A DNA stretch of 39,837 nt from Curvivirga aplysinae (GTDB taxonomy: Bacteria; Pseudomonadota; Alphaproteobacteria; UBA8366; Aestuariispiraceae), in contig NZ_SMMC01000199.1 in assembly GCF_009711445.1 (NCBI RefSeq), positions 1-39,837 of the forward strand. Reading direction: 5' to 3'. Under the pieces are notes generated by a model. It was not told the origin of the DNA and ran no database searches. It saw only the letters and a program-made list of their open reading frames with translations. Below, one piece after another: positions 28,425 to 37,756 of the stretch (position 1 is the first letter of the stretch; the number at the start of each line of letters is the position of its first letter). Made by a program: the position numbers and the translations under genes.

Positions 28425-29882
28425 ATGGATAACATGATGCTACTTTTAGGTGCAGTCGTCACAGGATTTATCTTGATCGCGGCTTTGCTGATTTTCCTTC
28501 GTCAGAAACAAACTGACGACAAAGCAGATGCTGCGCTTTTTGATATTCAAGCCCAACATAAAGAGACCACAATCCGTCTGGAAAATATACGCTTGGAAAA
28601 TGTAGCCCTTGAAAAACAAGTAGAATTCTTAGACGCCCAATTAGAAGAGCGCAAAGGTATTGCCGAAATCTTGCAAAAAGAAAAAGAACAATTGGTTCAA
28701 GAATCTCAAAGCCTAAGTGAAGAGATTGTGCGGCTTCAGGCATCTCTAAGAGAAGAACGAAATCTAAATAGTGAACGCCAACGCCATCTGGAAGAACTGC
28801 AGCAAAAGCAAAAAGACGACCAAGTAAAATTACAAGAAGCTATGAATAGTCAGTTCAAAAACATGGCACAGGAAATTCTTGAGAAAAACAGCTCTGATCT
28901 GCAAAAACGTAGTACCAAAGATTTGGAACAAGTCTTGAATCCCCTGAAGGATCAACTTGGTAGTTTTAACAAACTGGTTAATGAAACGAATAAAGAAGCC
29001 GCAGTTCGAAATCAAGATCTTAAAAATGAATTAAAAACCATTAACGATACTGCCCTTCGTATGTCAAAAGAAGCAAGTGACCTTACCAATTCACTAAAAG
29101 GACAATCTCAAGTCCGCGGGGCATGGGGGGAAATGGTTCTGGAACATAGTCTGCAATCTTCGGGCCTTCGAAAAGGGTATGAATATACAACTCAAGACAG
29201 CTTTACAGGAGAGGATGGGCAGCGCTTACGCCCAGACGCCATCGTAAAACTACCCGGTAATCGTTGTATCATTATAGATTCAAAACTCTCTTTGATTGAT
29301 TACAATGCCTATATCAATGCCGAAGATGAAACAGAAAAACAAAATCATCTTGCGGCGCATGTAACAGCTGTTAAAACCCATATCAAACAACTCTCCAGTA
29401 AGTCTTATCAAGAAATTGAAGGGCTTCAATCACCCGATTTCGTTGTCATGTTTGTACCACTTGAATCCGCCTTGATGCTTGCTTTGGAGCAAGACCCACA
29501 GATGGCGGAGAATGCGTTACAACAGAATATTGGCATTGCCAGCCCTTCAACCATCATGATGGTATTACGTACCATTGAACATCTCTGGCGGACAGAACGC
29601 CAAATTGAAAATGCCGAAGAAATTTCAAAACGTGGAGCCGCTCTTTACGATAAATTCCGTGGCTTCACAGAAGATTTATCTGATATCCGCGTGCAATTAG
29701 GAAAGGCACAGGATTCTGTTGAAAAAGGCTTTAATAAACTAAGTACTGGACGCGGCAATCTCGTTTCTCAGGCAGAGAAATTGCGTGATCTAGGTGTTAA
29801 AGTGAAGAAACCTTTGGCGATTTCAGCTGAAAATGAAGAAGAGCTTCCTCAAATCGAAGAAAAGCAGGATCAGCTTCTTTAG
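28425..29882 (+). CDS. rmuC: DNA recombination protein RmuC homologue
   Basis: 485 aa. An N-terminal membrane anchor (about 4-24) is followed by a long Glu/Gln-rich coiled coil (about 30-230) and the RmuC nuclease-like domain, recognisable by QVRGAWGEMVLEHSLQSSGL, RPDAIVKLPGNRCIIIDSKLSL and FVVMFVPLESAL. RmuC limits inversion at short inverted repeats in E. coli; a PD-(D/E)xK-type nuclease core with IDSK is proposed for the family. The start has no clear Shine-Dalgarno; Met4 or Met5 are alternatives. It is divergent from def. Confidence 0.92.
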   Translation: MDNMMLLLGAVVTGFILIAALLIFLRQKQTDDKADAALFDIQAQHKETTIRLENIRLENVALEKQVEFLDAQLEERKGIAEILQKEKEQLVQESQSLSEEIVRLQASLREERNLNSERQRHLEELQQKQKDDQVKLQEAMNSQFKNMAQEILEKNSSDLQKRSTKDLEQVLNPLKDQLGSFNKLVNETNKEAAVRNQDLKNELKTINDTALRMSKEASDLTNSLKGQSQVRGAWGEMVLEHSLQSSGLRKGYEYTTQDSFTGEDGQRLRPDAIVKLPGNRCIIIDSKLSLIDYNAYINAEDETEKQNHLAAHVTAVKTHIKQLSSKSYQEIEGLQSPDFVVMFVPLESALMLALEQDPQMAENALQQNIGIASPSTIMMVLRTIEHLWRTERQIENAEEISKRGAALYDKFRGFTEDLSDIRVQLGKAQDSVEKGFNKLSTGRGNLVSQAEKLRDLGVKVKKPLAISAENEEELPQIEEKQDQLL

Positions 29883-29906
29883 CCACCTGCTTTCCTTGAA
29901 AGTTGA

Positions 29907-31352
29907 TTACTTACCTACTTGAACTCGGTATGAAAGCGTGAATTCACCATTTGCCGGGATTTCAACTGTCCAAGCCACAGATTGCGCAGATGTTTTTTCA
30001 TATTCTGCATTGGCATCGAGTACCTCAACTGTTGAAGGCATAAAATCACGTAGAATAACTGTCACAGCTTCATCCTTGGCATTTGTCAGTTTCACATCAT
30101 AACTTGTTTCAAATCGACGATGATCATCTGTAAGATTTCTAAAATCGGTTTGAATATGTTTTGCCGTAATATCAAATGCCTGACCAAGATGGAATTTCAA
30201 ATCCTGTCCCTTAGCCGTATTTTGCATATATTCTTCTGAGACAAATAATTCACCTAAATTCGCATCACCGCCATCTACAACAAACCGAATGTTTCCTTCT
30301 GGCAACGCCATCCCCAAGCCGTTTTCGTCACTATTCTCAAATTCCACAACCGTATTAGGACGCATTACCGGTGCATTTTGGCGACTGACAACACCCCAAG
30401 GCATGCGCCAATCCAACTCGTAACTGGTCTTTACAGGAAATGTAACAGGCTTAAAGAAATTAAATTTAATTTCTGTTTCCGCTGGCAGTTCCTTAGCGCC
30501 TTCAATCGGAAAAACATAACGATCTGACAAACTAATAGAAGGTTGAACAATTGGCACCATATCTGCGGATGGTGCTGTAGACATCATGGCCATCTCGGCA
30601 CGTCCAGCTTTTTGCATCATTGGACGTTGATTTTTTTCAATCTTAGTATCACCAGCAACAAGAGATAAACTATCAATGGAAAAGTCGCGTTCGGTTAAGT
30701 TCCCTACCTGTATCATACTATTTAAGGTCAAATTTTTCATATTCTGATCCAGAACAGCCTTATATTGAGCAATCCAATATAGATCTTCTGTCAGATAACT
30801 TGCTTTAAAATGACTTTTTCCTACTTGAGGATTTGCAAGGGTAACATCCACATGCGGATAAGGTAGAACTGTCGTCGGTGCATATGGCAATCGTGCTTTC
30901 CCATAAGGATCAACCTCAATCCCTTCTTCAAACTCAACAACCGCGCCCTCACCAGTAACAGCAAGCAACTTACCCTCACGCTCGGTTAATTCCGGATTTA
31001 TAGCTGTGTCATCATACCAAACCAATGTCTGGCCTATATATTGCTCCATAATCGAACCAGGGCCGCGCACCATAAGAGGGCGTCTTATATCCGCGATGGT
31101 TTGATTATCTGAAGACAGAACAAAGCTATCATGTTGGATTGTTGTTGGAAGCTTCTCCCAACGTATTGTTCCGGTATCCGAATTGATATTAAAGCTGCGG
31201 CTGGAGTTAACTTGAGCAAAATTATCCTGATATATGGTTAAGGATAGGCTTTCCTGTTTATAATCATCAGCCTTTGCCACAACACTACCAGCTGCAACAA
31301 ATAAGGATGTTGCCATCAAAAACGAGGTAAACTTGATCTTGGAGGATCGCAT
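29907..31352 (-). CDS. secreted DUF4139-family protein
   Basis: 481 aa with a signal peptide (cleavage likely after Ala26, VVA-KA), so periplasmic or surface. The body is rich in beta strands. Landmarks are LTIYQDNFAQVNSSR near the mature N-terminus, WIAQYKAVLD near one third, and the C-terminal WTVEIPANGEFTLSYRVQV, which fit the DUF4139 family found across Proteobacteria. No enzymatic motif is visible and the function is unknown. AAGGA lies 8 bases before the ATG. It follows the amidotransferase gene by 76 bases and is convergent with rmuC. Confidence 0.75.
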   Translation of the reverse strand: MRSSKIKFTSFLMATSLFVAAGSVVAKADDYKQESLSLTIYQDNFAQVNSSRSFNINSDTGTIRWEKLPTTIQHDSFVLSSDNQTIADIRRPLMVRGPGSIMEQYIGQTLVWYDDTAINPELTEREGKLLAVTGEGAVVEFEEGIEVDPYGKARLPYAPTTVLPYPHVDVTLANPQVGKSHFKASYLTEDLYWIAQYKAVLDQNMKNLTLNSMIQVGNLTERDFSIDSLSLVAGDTKIEKNQRPMMQKAGRAEMAMMSTAPSADMVPIVQPSISLSDRYVFPIEGAKELPAETEIKFNFFKPVTFPVKTSYELDWRMPWGVVSRQNAPVMRPNTVVEFENSDENGLGMALPEGNIRFVVDGGDANLGELFVSEEYMQNTAKGQDLKFHLGQAFDITAKHIQTDFRNLTDDHRRFETSYDVKLTNAKDEAVTVILRDFMPSTVEVLDANAEYEKTSAQSVAWTVEIPANGEFTLSYRVQVGK

Positions 31353-31428
31353 ATTTCAATTCCTTATAATATCTTTTCGGGATACTTAGATAGTTTAGAA
31401 TTGTGACCAAATTATGCGGGAAAGAAGG

Positions 31429-32151
31429 TTATCCTGTGTAATGGTCGATAAAATTCTTAAGCATTTTTGGTGCATGAGGCAGTTCAATATAATTGCTGCA
31501 ATATTCCGGATGCGTACCGGACCAACTGCGTGCAAATAAATCTTTTAAAGCTTCTGGATGAAACTGGGTTGAATACCAATGATTGCCATAATCAATGGCC
31601 ATCGCAGGCATTTCAGGACGTGTAGCTAAAACAGTTGCCCCTTCTGGTGCAGCTTCTACATGTTCATAGTTACCGAAATGAAACTTTAATTCATCCGCAG
31701 GAATGTCATCAAAAAGAAAATGATCCTGACCTGTGTCGGTTAGATTTATTTTTAAGCTGGACGCCATCGGGCCATTTCCAATACTGCTAACTGTAGCCCC
31801 TAGGAAAGTAGACATTTGTTGATGTCCGCCACATATTCCAAACAAGGGTTTTCCTGCCTCACGGTAACGACCGAGCCAGCCTTGTAAATCGTGTTGCCAA
31901 TCAAACTTGTCATGCACAGAATGAAAACTACCACCAAGGAAAGCTGCATCCACATCTTCGATCTCAGGCAGATTATCCCCGCGCTCAATTTGCACACCTT
32001 GAAAATCAATCTCATCAAGTAGATTCAGTTGACGTAGTTGTATTTTGATCCATTCAATCTCATTATCCCCGCCCGGACATCCCTCAAAGATACTCATATC
32101 ATAATGTTCAGGATCTGCGAGTTGAGAAATATACCAAATACGCTTAGACAT
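31429..32151 (-). CDS. class I glutamine amidotransferase-like protein
   Basis: 240 aa. The triad of class I amidotransferases is present: Cys107 in GICGGHQQM, and His198 and Glu200 in QFHPE. The remaining sequence resembles stand-alone GATase1 proteins (GuaA-N/PuuD-like fold) rather than a known synthase subunit, and no partner synthase gene is adjacent. It may hydrolyse a gamma-glutamyl compound or act on a glutamine-like substrate; this cannot be specified. GAGGG lies about 8 bases before the ATG. It starts 23 bases after recR ends. Confidence 0.82.
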   Translation of the reverse strand: MSKRIWYISQLADPEHYDMSIFEGCPGGDNEIEWIKIQLRQLNLLDEIDFQGVQIERGDNLPEIEDVDAAFLGGSFHSVHDKFDWQHDLQGWLGRYREAGKPLFGICGGHQQMSTFLGATVSSIGNGPMASSLKINLTDTGQDHFLFDDIPADELKFHFGNYEHVEAAPEGATVLATRPEMPAMAIDYGNHWYSTQFHPEALKDLFARSWSGTHPEYCSNYIELPHAPKMLKNFIDHYTG

Positions 32152-32174
32152 AAATTACGCCCTCACTTATCAAC

Positions 32175-32777
32175 TTAACTACGTTTCAAATCGTTACGCG
32201 CCTTTAAAGCCGCACTTAATGTGCCATCATCCAAATAATCCAGCTCGCCACCAACAGGCACGCCATGTGCCAAACGAGTTACATCAACTGGAAATTCAGA
32301 TAATCTCTCTGTAATATAATGTGCGGTTGTTTGTCCATCTACAGTTAGATTCGTAGCCAGAATAATTTCTTTTACTTCTGTCCCTTCTTCGGAACAGCGG
32401 TTAATCAATCCAGCCATATTTAAATCTTCTGGTCCAATGCCATCCAAAGCAGATAAAACACCACCTAATACATGATAATGTCCCTTAAAAGCACCCGTAC
32501 GCTCCAGCGCCCATAAATCTGCTACTTGTTCAACCACACAGATCGTTGTGCTGTCACGACGGCCATCAGAACAAATATGACAAGGGTCAGTGCTATCTAG
32601 ATTACCACAAATATTACATTCCAAAATACCATCCGCTGCGCGCTCTAAAGCATCTGCAAGTGGTCGCATCAAGCCTTCACGTTTTTGTAGCAAATGCAGC
32701 GTCGCACGTTTTGCTGAACGCGGTCCCAAACCCGGCAAACGTGATAGTAGTTGAACCACTTGATCAATTTCATTCAT
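32175..32777 (-). CDS. recR: recombination mediator protein RecR
   Basis: 200 aa. The N-terminal helix-hairpin-helix is [20 protein letters not shown], the zinc site is Cys54, Cys57, Cys66 and Cys69 ([16 protein letters not shown]), and the Toprim domain includes [16 protein letters not shown] and [19 protein letters not shown]. RecR acts with RecF and RecO to load RecA at gaps. It is third in the dnaX-ybaB-recR run, whose conserved order is well known in bacteria. Confidence 0.96.
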   Translation of the reverse strand: MNEIDQVVQLLSRLPGLGPRSAKRATLHLLQKREGLMRPLADALERAADGILECNICGNLDSTDPCHICSDGRRDSTTICVVEQVADLWALERTGAFKGHYHVLGGVLSALDGIGPEDLNMAGLINRCSEEGTEVKEIILATNLTVDGQTTAHYITERLSEFPVDVTRLAHGVPVGGELDYLDDGTLSAALKARNDLKRS

Positions 32778-32812
32778 AGGAAACGGCCTTTAAAAGGAAA
32801 CAAATATCCACC

Positions 32813-33136
32813 TTAAAATGGCATCTTGAAACCTTCAGGCAGATTTAATCCACCCATGGCTTCTTGTGTTTTTTCCTGAATATAGGCCTCTACCTTCACT
32901 TTAGCATCTGCATGGGCTGCCAATATTAAGTCTTGTAGAATCTCACCTTCATCCTCTTTCAAAAGACTAGGATCGATAATTAAAGACTTCAGGTCGCCTT
33001 TACCATTCATAGATACTTTCACAAGACCTGCACCAGATTGTCCCTCAACTTCATGAGACATAAGTTTCTCTTGCATTTCTTGCATTTTGCCCTGCATTTC
33101 TTGGGCTTGCTTCATCATCTGACCAAGTTTCAACAT
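32813..33136 (-). CDS. ybaB: YbaB/EbfC family nucleoid-associated protein
   Basis: 107 aa. The Met- and Gln-rich N-terminal helix (KLGQMMKQAQEMQGKMQEMQ), the GAGLVKVSMNGKGDLKSLIIDPSLL strand region and a C-terminal helix match the YbaB/EbfC fold, a tweezer-shaped dimer that binds DNA. It lies between dnaX (83 bases upstream) and recR (35 bases downstream), the standard arrangement. Confidence 0.95.
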   Translation of the reverse strand: MLKLGQMMKQAQEMQGKMQEMQEKLMSHEVEGQSGAGLVKVSMNGKGDLKSLIIDPSLLKEDEGEILQDLILAAHADAKVKVEAYIQEKTQEAMGGLNLPEGFKMPF

Positions 33137-33219
33137 GATCGTTCCATCCTAATCAATAAATGTTTAATAGATAAATTCTGATGCCAATATGGGCGGTATC
33201 TCGACAAAATCAAGCGATC

Positions 33220-35037
33220 TTATTCGTCGATACCATTCGTTTCATCGCCATTTTCAACAACACTCAATGTTGGCGTCGCTATTTTGGGCGCCTCTATCAC
33301 TTTTTTAATCCGCGCTTCTGGGAAATGTTTCTTTACAGCACGCACAAGCGGATCAAGCTCCGCTTCATCTTGCAAAGCTTGTTGAGCTTGTTTTTTCTGG
33401 CTTGCAACTGTGGGGGCACCAGCATCGTTACTCAACGTAACCAACCAGCGCTCACCTGTCCAAGTGCTTAACATTTGGCCCACTTTACCATGAATGTCTT
33501 TCGGTACATTTCCTACAAGACGCATTTCAATATGGCCTTGCTGGAATTTCACCAGATGCACATTATTTTCCAGATGCATCACCATCATACCTTCACGGCG
33601 ATCACGGAAAAGCTGAATTGCTTCATTGAAATCTTTTGGTCCCTTGAATTTCGGTGCAGCACTTATCGCCTGTTGCGGCGCCGGCGTAATCGCTTCTGCA
33701 TGACCAACTTGCATATTCACGGCTTGCCCACCCACAGCCGCTAAACGTGCGGTTGGCTGCCCGCCACCATTTGGTGATCCTTGCATCATCTGACCTTGTG
33801 CATGCGCTCCACCATTACTAGAAGCACCTGCGACTGCGGCACCATTCGGTTGCCCTGCAGGCAATCCACCTTCACTAAGCTTTTTCACAAGATCGCCCGG
33901 GGTCGGCATATCGGCCACATGAATTAAACGCACAACAACCATTTCCGCCGCCTGAATAGCATTCGGCGCGCCCATGACTTCTTGCAAGCCTTTAAGCAAC
34001 ATCTGCCACGCACGGCTAAGGATAGGTTGGCTTAACTGACCAGCCATTTCCATACCCTTACTGCGTTCAATATCCGGTGTTGAAGGCTCATCTGCCAAAG
34101 CAGGGGTCAGCTTCAATCGTGTGAGCCAATAGCAGACATCTAACATGTCCTGCATAATCACAATAGGATCAGCGCCTTCATCATACATACCACGCAAGGC
34201 ATCTAGCGCATCAGCTGCTTTACCCTGCATAATCGCATCAAATAAATCAAAAATGCGCGCACGATCCGCCAAACCCAACATATCACGTAATTGTTGCGCA
34301 GTAACTGTACCCGAAGACAAAGCAATCGCCTGATCTAAAATCGATAAACCATCTCGTGCAGACCCATCTGCAGCACGTGCAACCATAGCGACCGCATCAT
34401 CTTCGATCTCAATACCTTCGGCGGTTGAAACTTTCTTGAAATGACCAGCTAGTTTCTCAACCGGAATACGACGTAAATCAAATCGTTGGCAACGACTGAG
34501 AACTGTGATCGGCACTTTACGAATTTCTGTTGTCGCAAAAATAAATTTTACATGTTCAGGCGGTTCTTCCAATGTTTTCAACAACGCGTTAAACGCATTT
34601 TTTGAAAGCATATGAACCTCATCGAGGATGTAAATCTTATAACGAGCTGCAACAGGTTTATAGCGCACACCTTCAATCAATTCACGAATATCATCTACAC
34701 CCGTGCGAGAGGCCGCATCCATTTCCTGAACATCCACATGACGATCCTCGGAAATTGCCACACAATTATCACACACACCACAAGGGGATGCCGTCGGATT
34801 TCCTGTTCCATCGGGCCCAAGACAATTTAATGCTTTCGCAATAATTCGGGCTGTTGTCGTTTTACCAACCCCACGCACACCTGTCAGCACAAAGGCTTGC
34901 GCAATACGTCCAGATTGAATTGCATTGGTTAAGGTACGCACCAAGGCTTCTTGACCAATCATATCATCGAAATTGGCAGGGCGATATTTTCGGGCAAGCA
35001 CCCGATATTCTTGTGTATTGGAATCCTGTTCAGTCAT
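33220..35037 (-). CDS. dnaX: DNA polymerase III subunits gamma/tau
   Basis: About 605 aa from ATG 35037. AAA+ clamp-loader motor: YRVLARKYRPANFDDMIGQE, Walker A GVRGVGKT (53-60), zinc Cys72/86/89/92, DEVHMLSKNAFNALLKTLEEPPE, and the SRC arginine-finger motif. A Gly/Gln/Asn-rich linker (about 395-450) joins the C-terminal tau domain. The frame is open to ATG 35124; ATG 35049 has GGTGG 6 bases upstream and is an equally good start. No A-AAA-AAG slippery heptamer is present; the closest, GTG AAA AAG, lacks the first A. First gene of the dnaX-ybaB-recR run. Confidence 0.94.
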   Translation of the reverse strand: MTEQDSNTQEYRVLARKYRPANFDDMIGQEALVRTLTNAIQSGRIAQAFVLTGVRGVGKTTTARIIAKALNCLGPDGTGNPTASPCGVCDNCVAISEDRHVDVQEMDAASRTGVDDIRELIEGVRYKPVAARYKIYILDEVHMLSKNAFNALLKTLEEPPEHVKFIFATTEIRKVPITVLSRCQRFDLRRIPVEKLAGHFKKVSTAEGIEIEDDAVAMVARAADGSARDGLSILDQAIALSSGTVTAQQLRDMLGLADRARIFDLFDAIMQGKAADALDALRGMYDEGADPIVIMQDMLDVCYWLTRLKLTPALADEPSTPDIERSKGMEMAGQLSQPILSRAWQMLLKGLQEVMGAPNAIQAAEMVVVRLIHVADMPTPGDLVKKLSEGGLPAGQPNGAAVAGASSNGGAHAQGQMMQGSPNGGGQPTARLAAVGGQAVNMQVGHAEAITPAPQQAISAAPKFKGPKDFNEAIQLFRDRREGMMVMHLENNVHLVKFQQGHIEMRLVGNVPKDIHGKVGQMLSTWTGERWLVTLSNDAGAPTVASQKKQAQQALQDEAELDPLVRAVKKHFPEARIKKVIEAPKIATPTLSVVENGDETNGIDE

Positions 35038-35112
35038 GGTGAATATCATAAACAGCCACCCATGACTTGTCCCGTAAATTCTACAGTTTTCAGAAAAAAT
35101 TTTGTAAATAAA

Positions 35113-35136
35113 AAAGGACTTCAAATGAAGCCCTTT
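35113..35136 (-). terminator. intrinsic terminator after the nucleotide-sugar dehydrogenase
   Basis: On the minus strand AAAGGGCTTC (35136-35127), loop ATTT and GAAGTCCTTT (35122-35113) form a 10-bp stem with one G-U pair, followed by TTTATTT. It lies 25 bases after the dehydrogenase stop and separates it from dnaX. Confidence 0.82.
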
Positions 35137-35161
35137 AATTTACTCAAATTCTCTAAAGGAA

Positions 35162-36418
35162 TTATAAACTCCAACGACGTATTGTAGCTGGTAAAGGACG
35201 ATTACGCCACATGCCTTTAATATCAGCAACGAGCCCTCCCTCCTTCAGCAAATCTGCCAAAGATAGTTCTTCAAATGCTTCATGTGGCACAGCCCCAACC
35301 ACAGCGTCATAGCTTCCGGCCTCAGGCATTTCGATCAATTCCAACCCATATTCATCCTTAGTTTCTTCTTGATCAGCAACAGGGTCAAAAATATCAACCT
35401 GATGCCCGCGATCTTTCAAGGCTGCAATCAAATCAACTACTTTGGAATTTCTAATATCAGGCACATTTTCTTTAAATGTTACACCAAGCATCAACAGTTT
35501 TGACTTACCAGATAATAAATTATCAATACGTTCCGCCATACTATCAGCCATGCCATCATTAATGGATCGACCTGACAAAATGACTTTTGGATCCAACCCT
35601 ATTTCCTGTGCTGCAAATGATAAATAATATGGGTCGACACCAATGCAATGCCCGCCAACAAGTCCCGGTTGGAACGGCAGGAAATTCCATTTTGTATTTG
35701 CCGCATCTAATACATCATAAACAGACAAACCCATTTTTTCAAAAATCAATGCAATTTCATTCACAAAAGCAATATTGATATCACGCTGCGCATTCTCAAT
35801 AACCTTTGAGGCTTCAGCGGTAGGAATATCTTTTGCCAAGTATATGTTCCCACCATTCATGGATCCATAAACATGCGCAAGTAAATCAGCTACTTCTTGT
35901 GTCTGACCCGCAACAACCTTTGTGATCTTATCAACGGTGTGAACTTTATCACCTGGATTAATTCGTTCTGGTGAATAGCCAAGAAAGAAATCTTCACCCG
36001 CCTTTAAGCCGGACATTTCTTCCAAGATAGGTCCGCAGACTTTTTCTGTTACGCCGGGATAAACTGTACTTTCATAGACAACGATAGATCCCTTAGAAAT
36101 AAACTTCCCAACACTTTCCGACGCTTTTCGCACCGCGGTCAAATCAGGTGTATTCGTCTCATCAACTGGGGTTGGTACAGTTACAATATAAATATTCTTG
36201 TTTTCTCCATCTGACAAATCATCCGAAATAACCAGAGGTGCATCTTTTAACGCCCCTGCGGTGAGCTCCCCGGTACGATCAAACCCTTCCTTTAACTCGG
36301 CCACACGCGACTTGTTTATATCAATACCAATGGTTTCAAATTGGCGAGACAAAGCCGCAGCAAGTGGCAGTCCTACATAGCCCAAACCAATAACAACGAT
36401 TGAAGGATTTTCGATCAT
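35162..36418 (-). CDS. tviB: UDP-N-acetylhexosamine 6-dehydrogenase (TviB/WbpO type)
   Basis: 418 aa. It oxidises a UDP-N-acetyl sugar to the uronic acid with two NAD. The N-terminal Rossmann site is IVVIGLGYVGLPLA, the linker is SPERINPGDKVHTV, and the catalytic Cys258 is in GGHCIGVDPYYL; the C-terminal domain has TFKENVPDIRNSK. The GDKVHTV and GGHCIGVDPYYLS variants match the TviB/WbpO branch, so UDP-GalNAcA is the likely product, though GlcNAc-specific members are similar. It supplies surface polysaccharide. The matching glycosyltransferase and ligase-like genes are far apart in this window. GGAAA lies 7 bases before the ATG. Confidence 0.87.
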   Translation of the reverse strand: MIENPSIVVIGLGYVGLPLAAALSRQFETIGIDINKSRVAELKEGFDRTGELTAGALKDAPLVISDDLSDGENKNIYIVTVPTPVDETNTPDLTAVRKASESVGKFISKGSIVVYESTVYPGVTEKVCGPILEEMSGLKAGEDFFLGYSPERINPGDKVHTVDKITKVVAGQTQEVADLLAHVYGSMNGGNIYLAKDIPTAEASKVIENAQRDINIAFVNEIALIFEKMGLSVYDVLDAANTKWNFLPFQPGLVGGHCIGVDPYYLSFAAQEIGLDPKVILSGRSINDGMADSMAERIDNLLSGKSKLLMLGVTFKENVPDIRNSKVVDLIAALKDRGHQVDIFDPVADQEETKDEYGLELIEMPEAGSYDAVVGAVPHEAFEELSLADLLKEGGLVADIKGMWRNRPLPATIRRWSL

Positions 36419-36531
36419 GATTCTATTTCCAGTGATTTAACTTCTGAAGATTTGAAAGCTTTATCGACAGTTGCAACCTCTGTCAAATGAAGCGTCATAG
36501 AATTAACTTATATCAAGTAATATAGAAATTA

Positions 36532-36557
36532 AAAAAGCCGGCAATTGCCAGCTTTTT
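36532..36557 (-). terminator. intrinsic terminator of the SRP RNA gene
   Basis: On the minus strand a GC-rich stem (GCTGGC / GCCGGC with one T-G wobble and an AATT loop) is flanked by an A run and followed by TTTTTT. It begins 6 bases after the folded 3' end of the RNA, as expected for ffs. Confidence 0.85.
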
Positions 36558-36562
36558 AGAGT

Positions 36563-36657
36563 GGAAGGCCGGAAACGACCCGAATAAAATTCCGTTACGG
36601 CTGCTTCCTTCCGGACCTGACCGGGTTGGCGGAGAAATCCGTCCGCACCGACCTTCC
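36563..36657 (-). ncRNA. ffs: signal recognition particle RNA (4.5S type)
   Basis: The minus strand carries GTCCGGAAGGAAGCAGCC, the conserved apical domain that binds Ffh. The ends pair: GGAAGGTCGG at the 5' end with CCGGCCTTCC at the 3' end (10 bp, one U-G), giving a closed 95-nt hairpin of bacterial small SRP size. It works with Ffh and FtsY to deliver membrane proteins. Any protein reading through this interval is spurious. The gap 36419-36562 holds the dehydrogenase promoter and the ffs terminator; 36658-36836 holds the ffs promoter and the nudC leader. Confidence 0.95.
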
Positions 36658-36663
36658 GCGCGT

Positions 36664-36692
36664 CTTATGACGAATCCGAAGCTTTTGCGCAA
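36664..36692 (-). promoter_or_regulatory. promoter of the SRP RNA gene
   Basis: On the minus strand TTGCGC (36692-36687), 17 bases, then CATAAG (36669-36664). Six bases later comes G36657, the predicted 5' end of the folded RNA, so the spacing fits initiation at that G. The match was found with the RNA end known. Confidence 0.6.
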
Positions 36693-36836
36693 GCTTTTTT
36701 TGTACCATAAGCTTCTTTTCCTTTCTTCCATACAGTCAACGAACCTATTCCAATGACTTAACCTTGCATAAAGTGGTTTTTTACCGCACATTTCCAATAA
36801 ATTAATCAGCAAACTAGAATAAAACAGGCAGTCAAA

Positions 36837-37742
36837 ATGCGCAAAAACTACTATGTGCATCCTAATCTAGACAGATCAGGACATTTACGTGCAAATCAGG
36901 ATGAAATCACAAGAATGCTCAGCACAAGCGAGGCAACACTTCTACCTATTTGGCGTGCAAAAAGCTTAATTCAAAATGCTGAAGATGCACCGGAACTTGC
37001 AAATATCCCCAATGATTTAATGGCGACTATTCTAGAAGACAGTAAAGGGATTTCATTTCTTGGAATCATGAATGAAAAACCTCATTTTGCTATCGACTTA
37101 TCACATCACGATGAGCCCCCTTTGCAAGACCTTGGGGAATTTTATGACTTGAGGGAAGTCGGCCCGACCATGTCTGCTGAACAAGGGGCACTGGCTGCAT
37201 TTGCCAGAGGCATAGTCCATTGGCATGCTCATCATCAATTTTGCGGTAAATGTGGCCATCCAACCACCAATATGGATGCGGGACATCGACGCAAATGTAT
37301 TAACCCGGAATGTGAAAAGGATCACTTTCCAAGAACCGATCCCGCTGTCATCATGCTTGTCCAAGATGAACAAGGCCGCGCATTATTGGGGCGTAGCCCA
37401 CATTTTTTCGAAGGCATGTATTCAACTCTCGCAGGTTTTGTGGAACCGGGAGAAACCTTAGAACAAGCTGTTTCACGTGAAGTTTTTGAGGAAACCGGCG
37501 TTTATACCAAAGATGTGACATACCATTCTTCACAACCTTGGCCTTTTCCTTCTTCTTTGATGCTCGGCTTTACTGCTGTCGCAACAAGTCATGAGATCAA
37601 CATTGATCCTGTTGAAATCGAAGATGCTCGCTGGTTTACCAGAGAAGAATTAATCGAAGGAGAAGCGATGGGAAAATATCGCACACCCCGTAAGGATTCT
37701 ATTTCATGGATCCTTATTTCCGACTGGTTAAATAGTAAATAA
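36837..37742 (+). CDS. nudC: NADH pyrophosphatase / NAD-cap decapping Nudix hydrolase NudC
   Basis: 301 aa. The zinc ribbon is Cys136, Cys139, Cys154 and Cys159. The Nudix box GFVEPGETLEQAVSREVFEETGV (200-222, split here as GFVEPGETLE and REVFEETGV) has the catalytic Glu residues, and SQPWPFPSS (232-240) is the NADH-specific motif. It hydrolyses NAD(H) to NMN(H) and AMP and removes NAD caps from RNA. The ribosome site is weak. It is followed after 14 bases by a membrane-protein gene and so is probably co-transcribed. Confidence 0.94.
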   Translation: MRKNYYVHPNLDRSGHLRANQDEITRMLSTSEATLLPIWRAKSLIQNAEDAPELANIPNDLMATILEDSKGISFLGIMNEKPHFAIDLSHHDEPPLQDLGEFYDLREVGPTMSAEQGALAAFARGIVHWHAHHQFCGKCGHPTTNMDAGHRRKCINPECEKDHFPRTDPAVIMLVQDEQGRALLGRSPHFFEGMYSTLAGFVEPGETLEQAVSREVFEETGVYTKDVTYHSSQPWPFPSSLMLGFTAVATSHEINIDPVEIEDARWFTREELIEGEAMGKYRTPRKDSISWILISDWLNSK

Positions 37743-37756
37743 GCACGACAACTATC

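Noticed and set aside
28259-28462. 68-codon N-terminal extension of peptide deformylase
   Set aside because: It lacks family similarity, spans the probable promoter region, and the ATG at 28258 has a ribosome site and the normal family N-terminus.
33870-33910. possible dnaX programmed frameshift site (GTG AAA AAG)
   Set aside because: It has only five A residues before the G and does not form the A-AAA-AAG heptamer; no following stem was evident.
36678-36702. + strand terminator-like hairpin (AAGCTT repeats then a T run) upstream of nudC
   Set aside because: No + strand gene precedes it, and the same bases serve as the -35 region of the SRP RNA promoter on the other strand.
36513-36860. 115-codon open frame on the minus strand across the SRP RNA gene
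   Set aside because: It covers the SRP RNA with its terminator and promoter, and its translation resembles no protein family.
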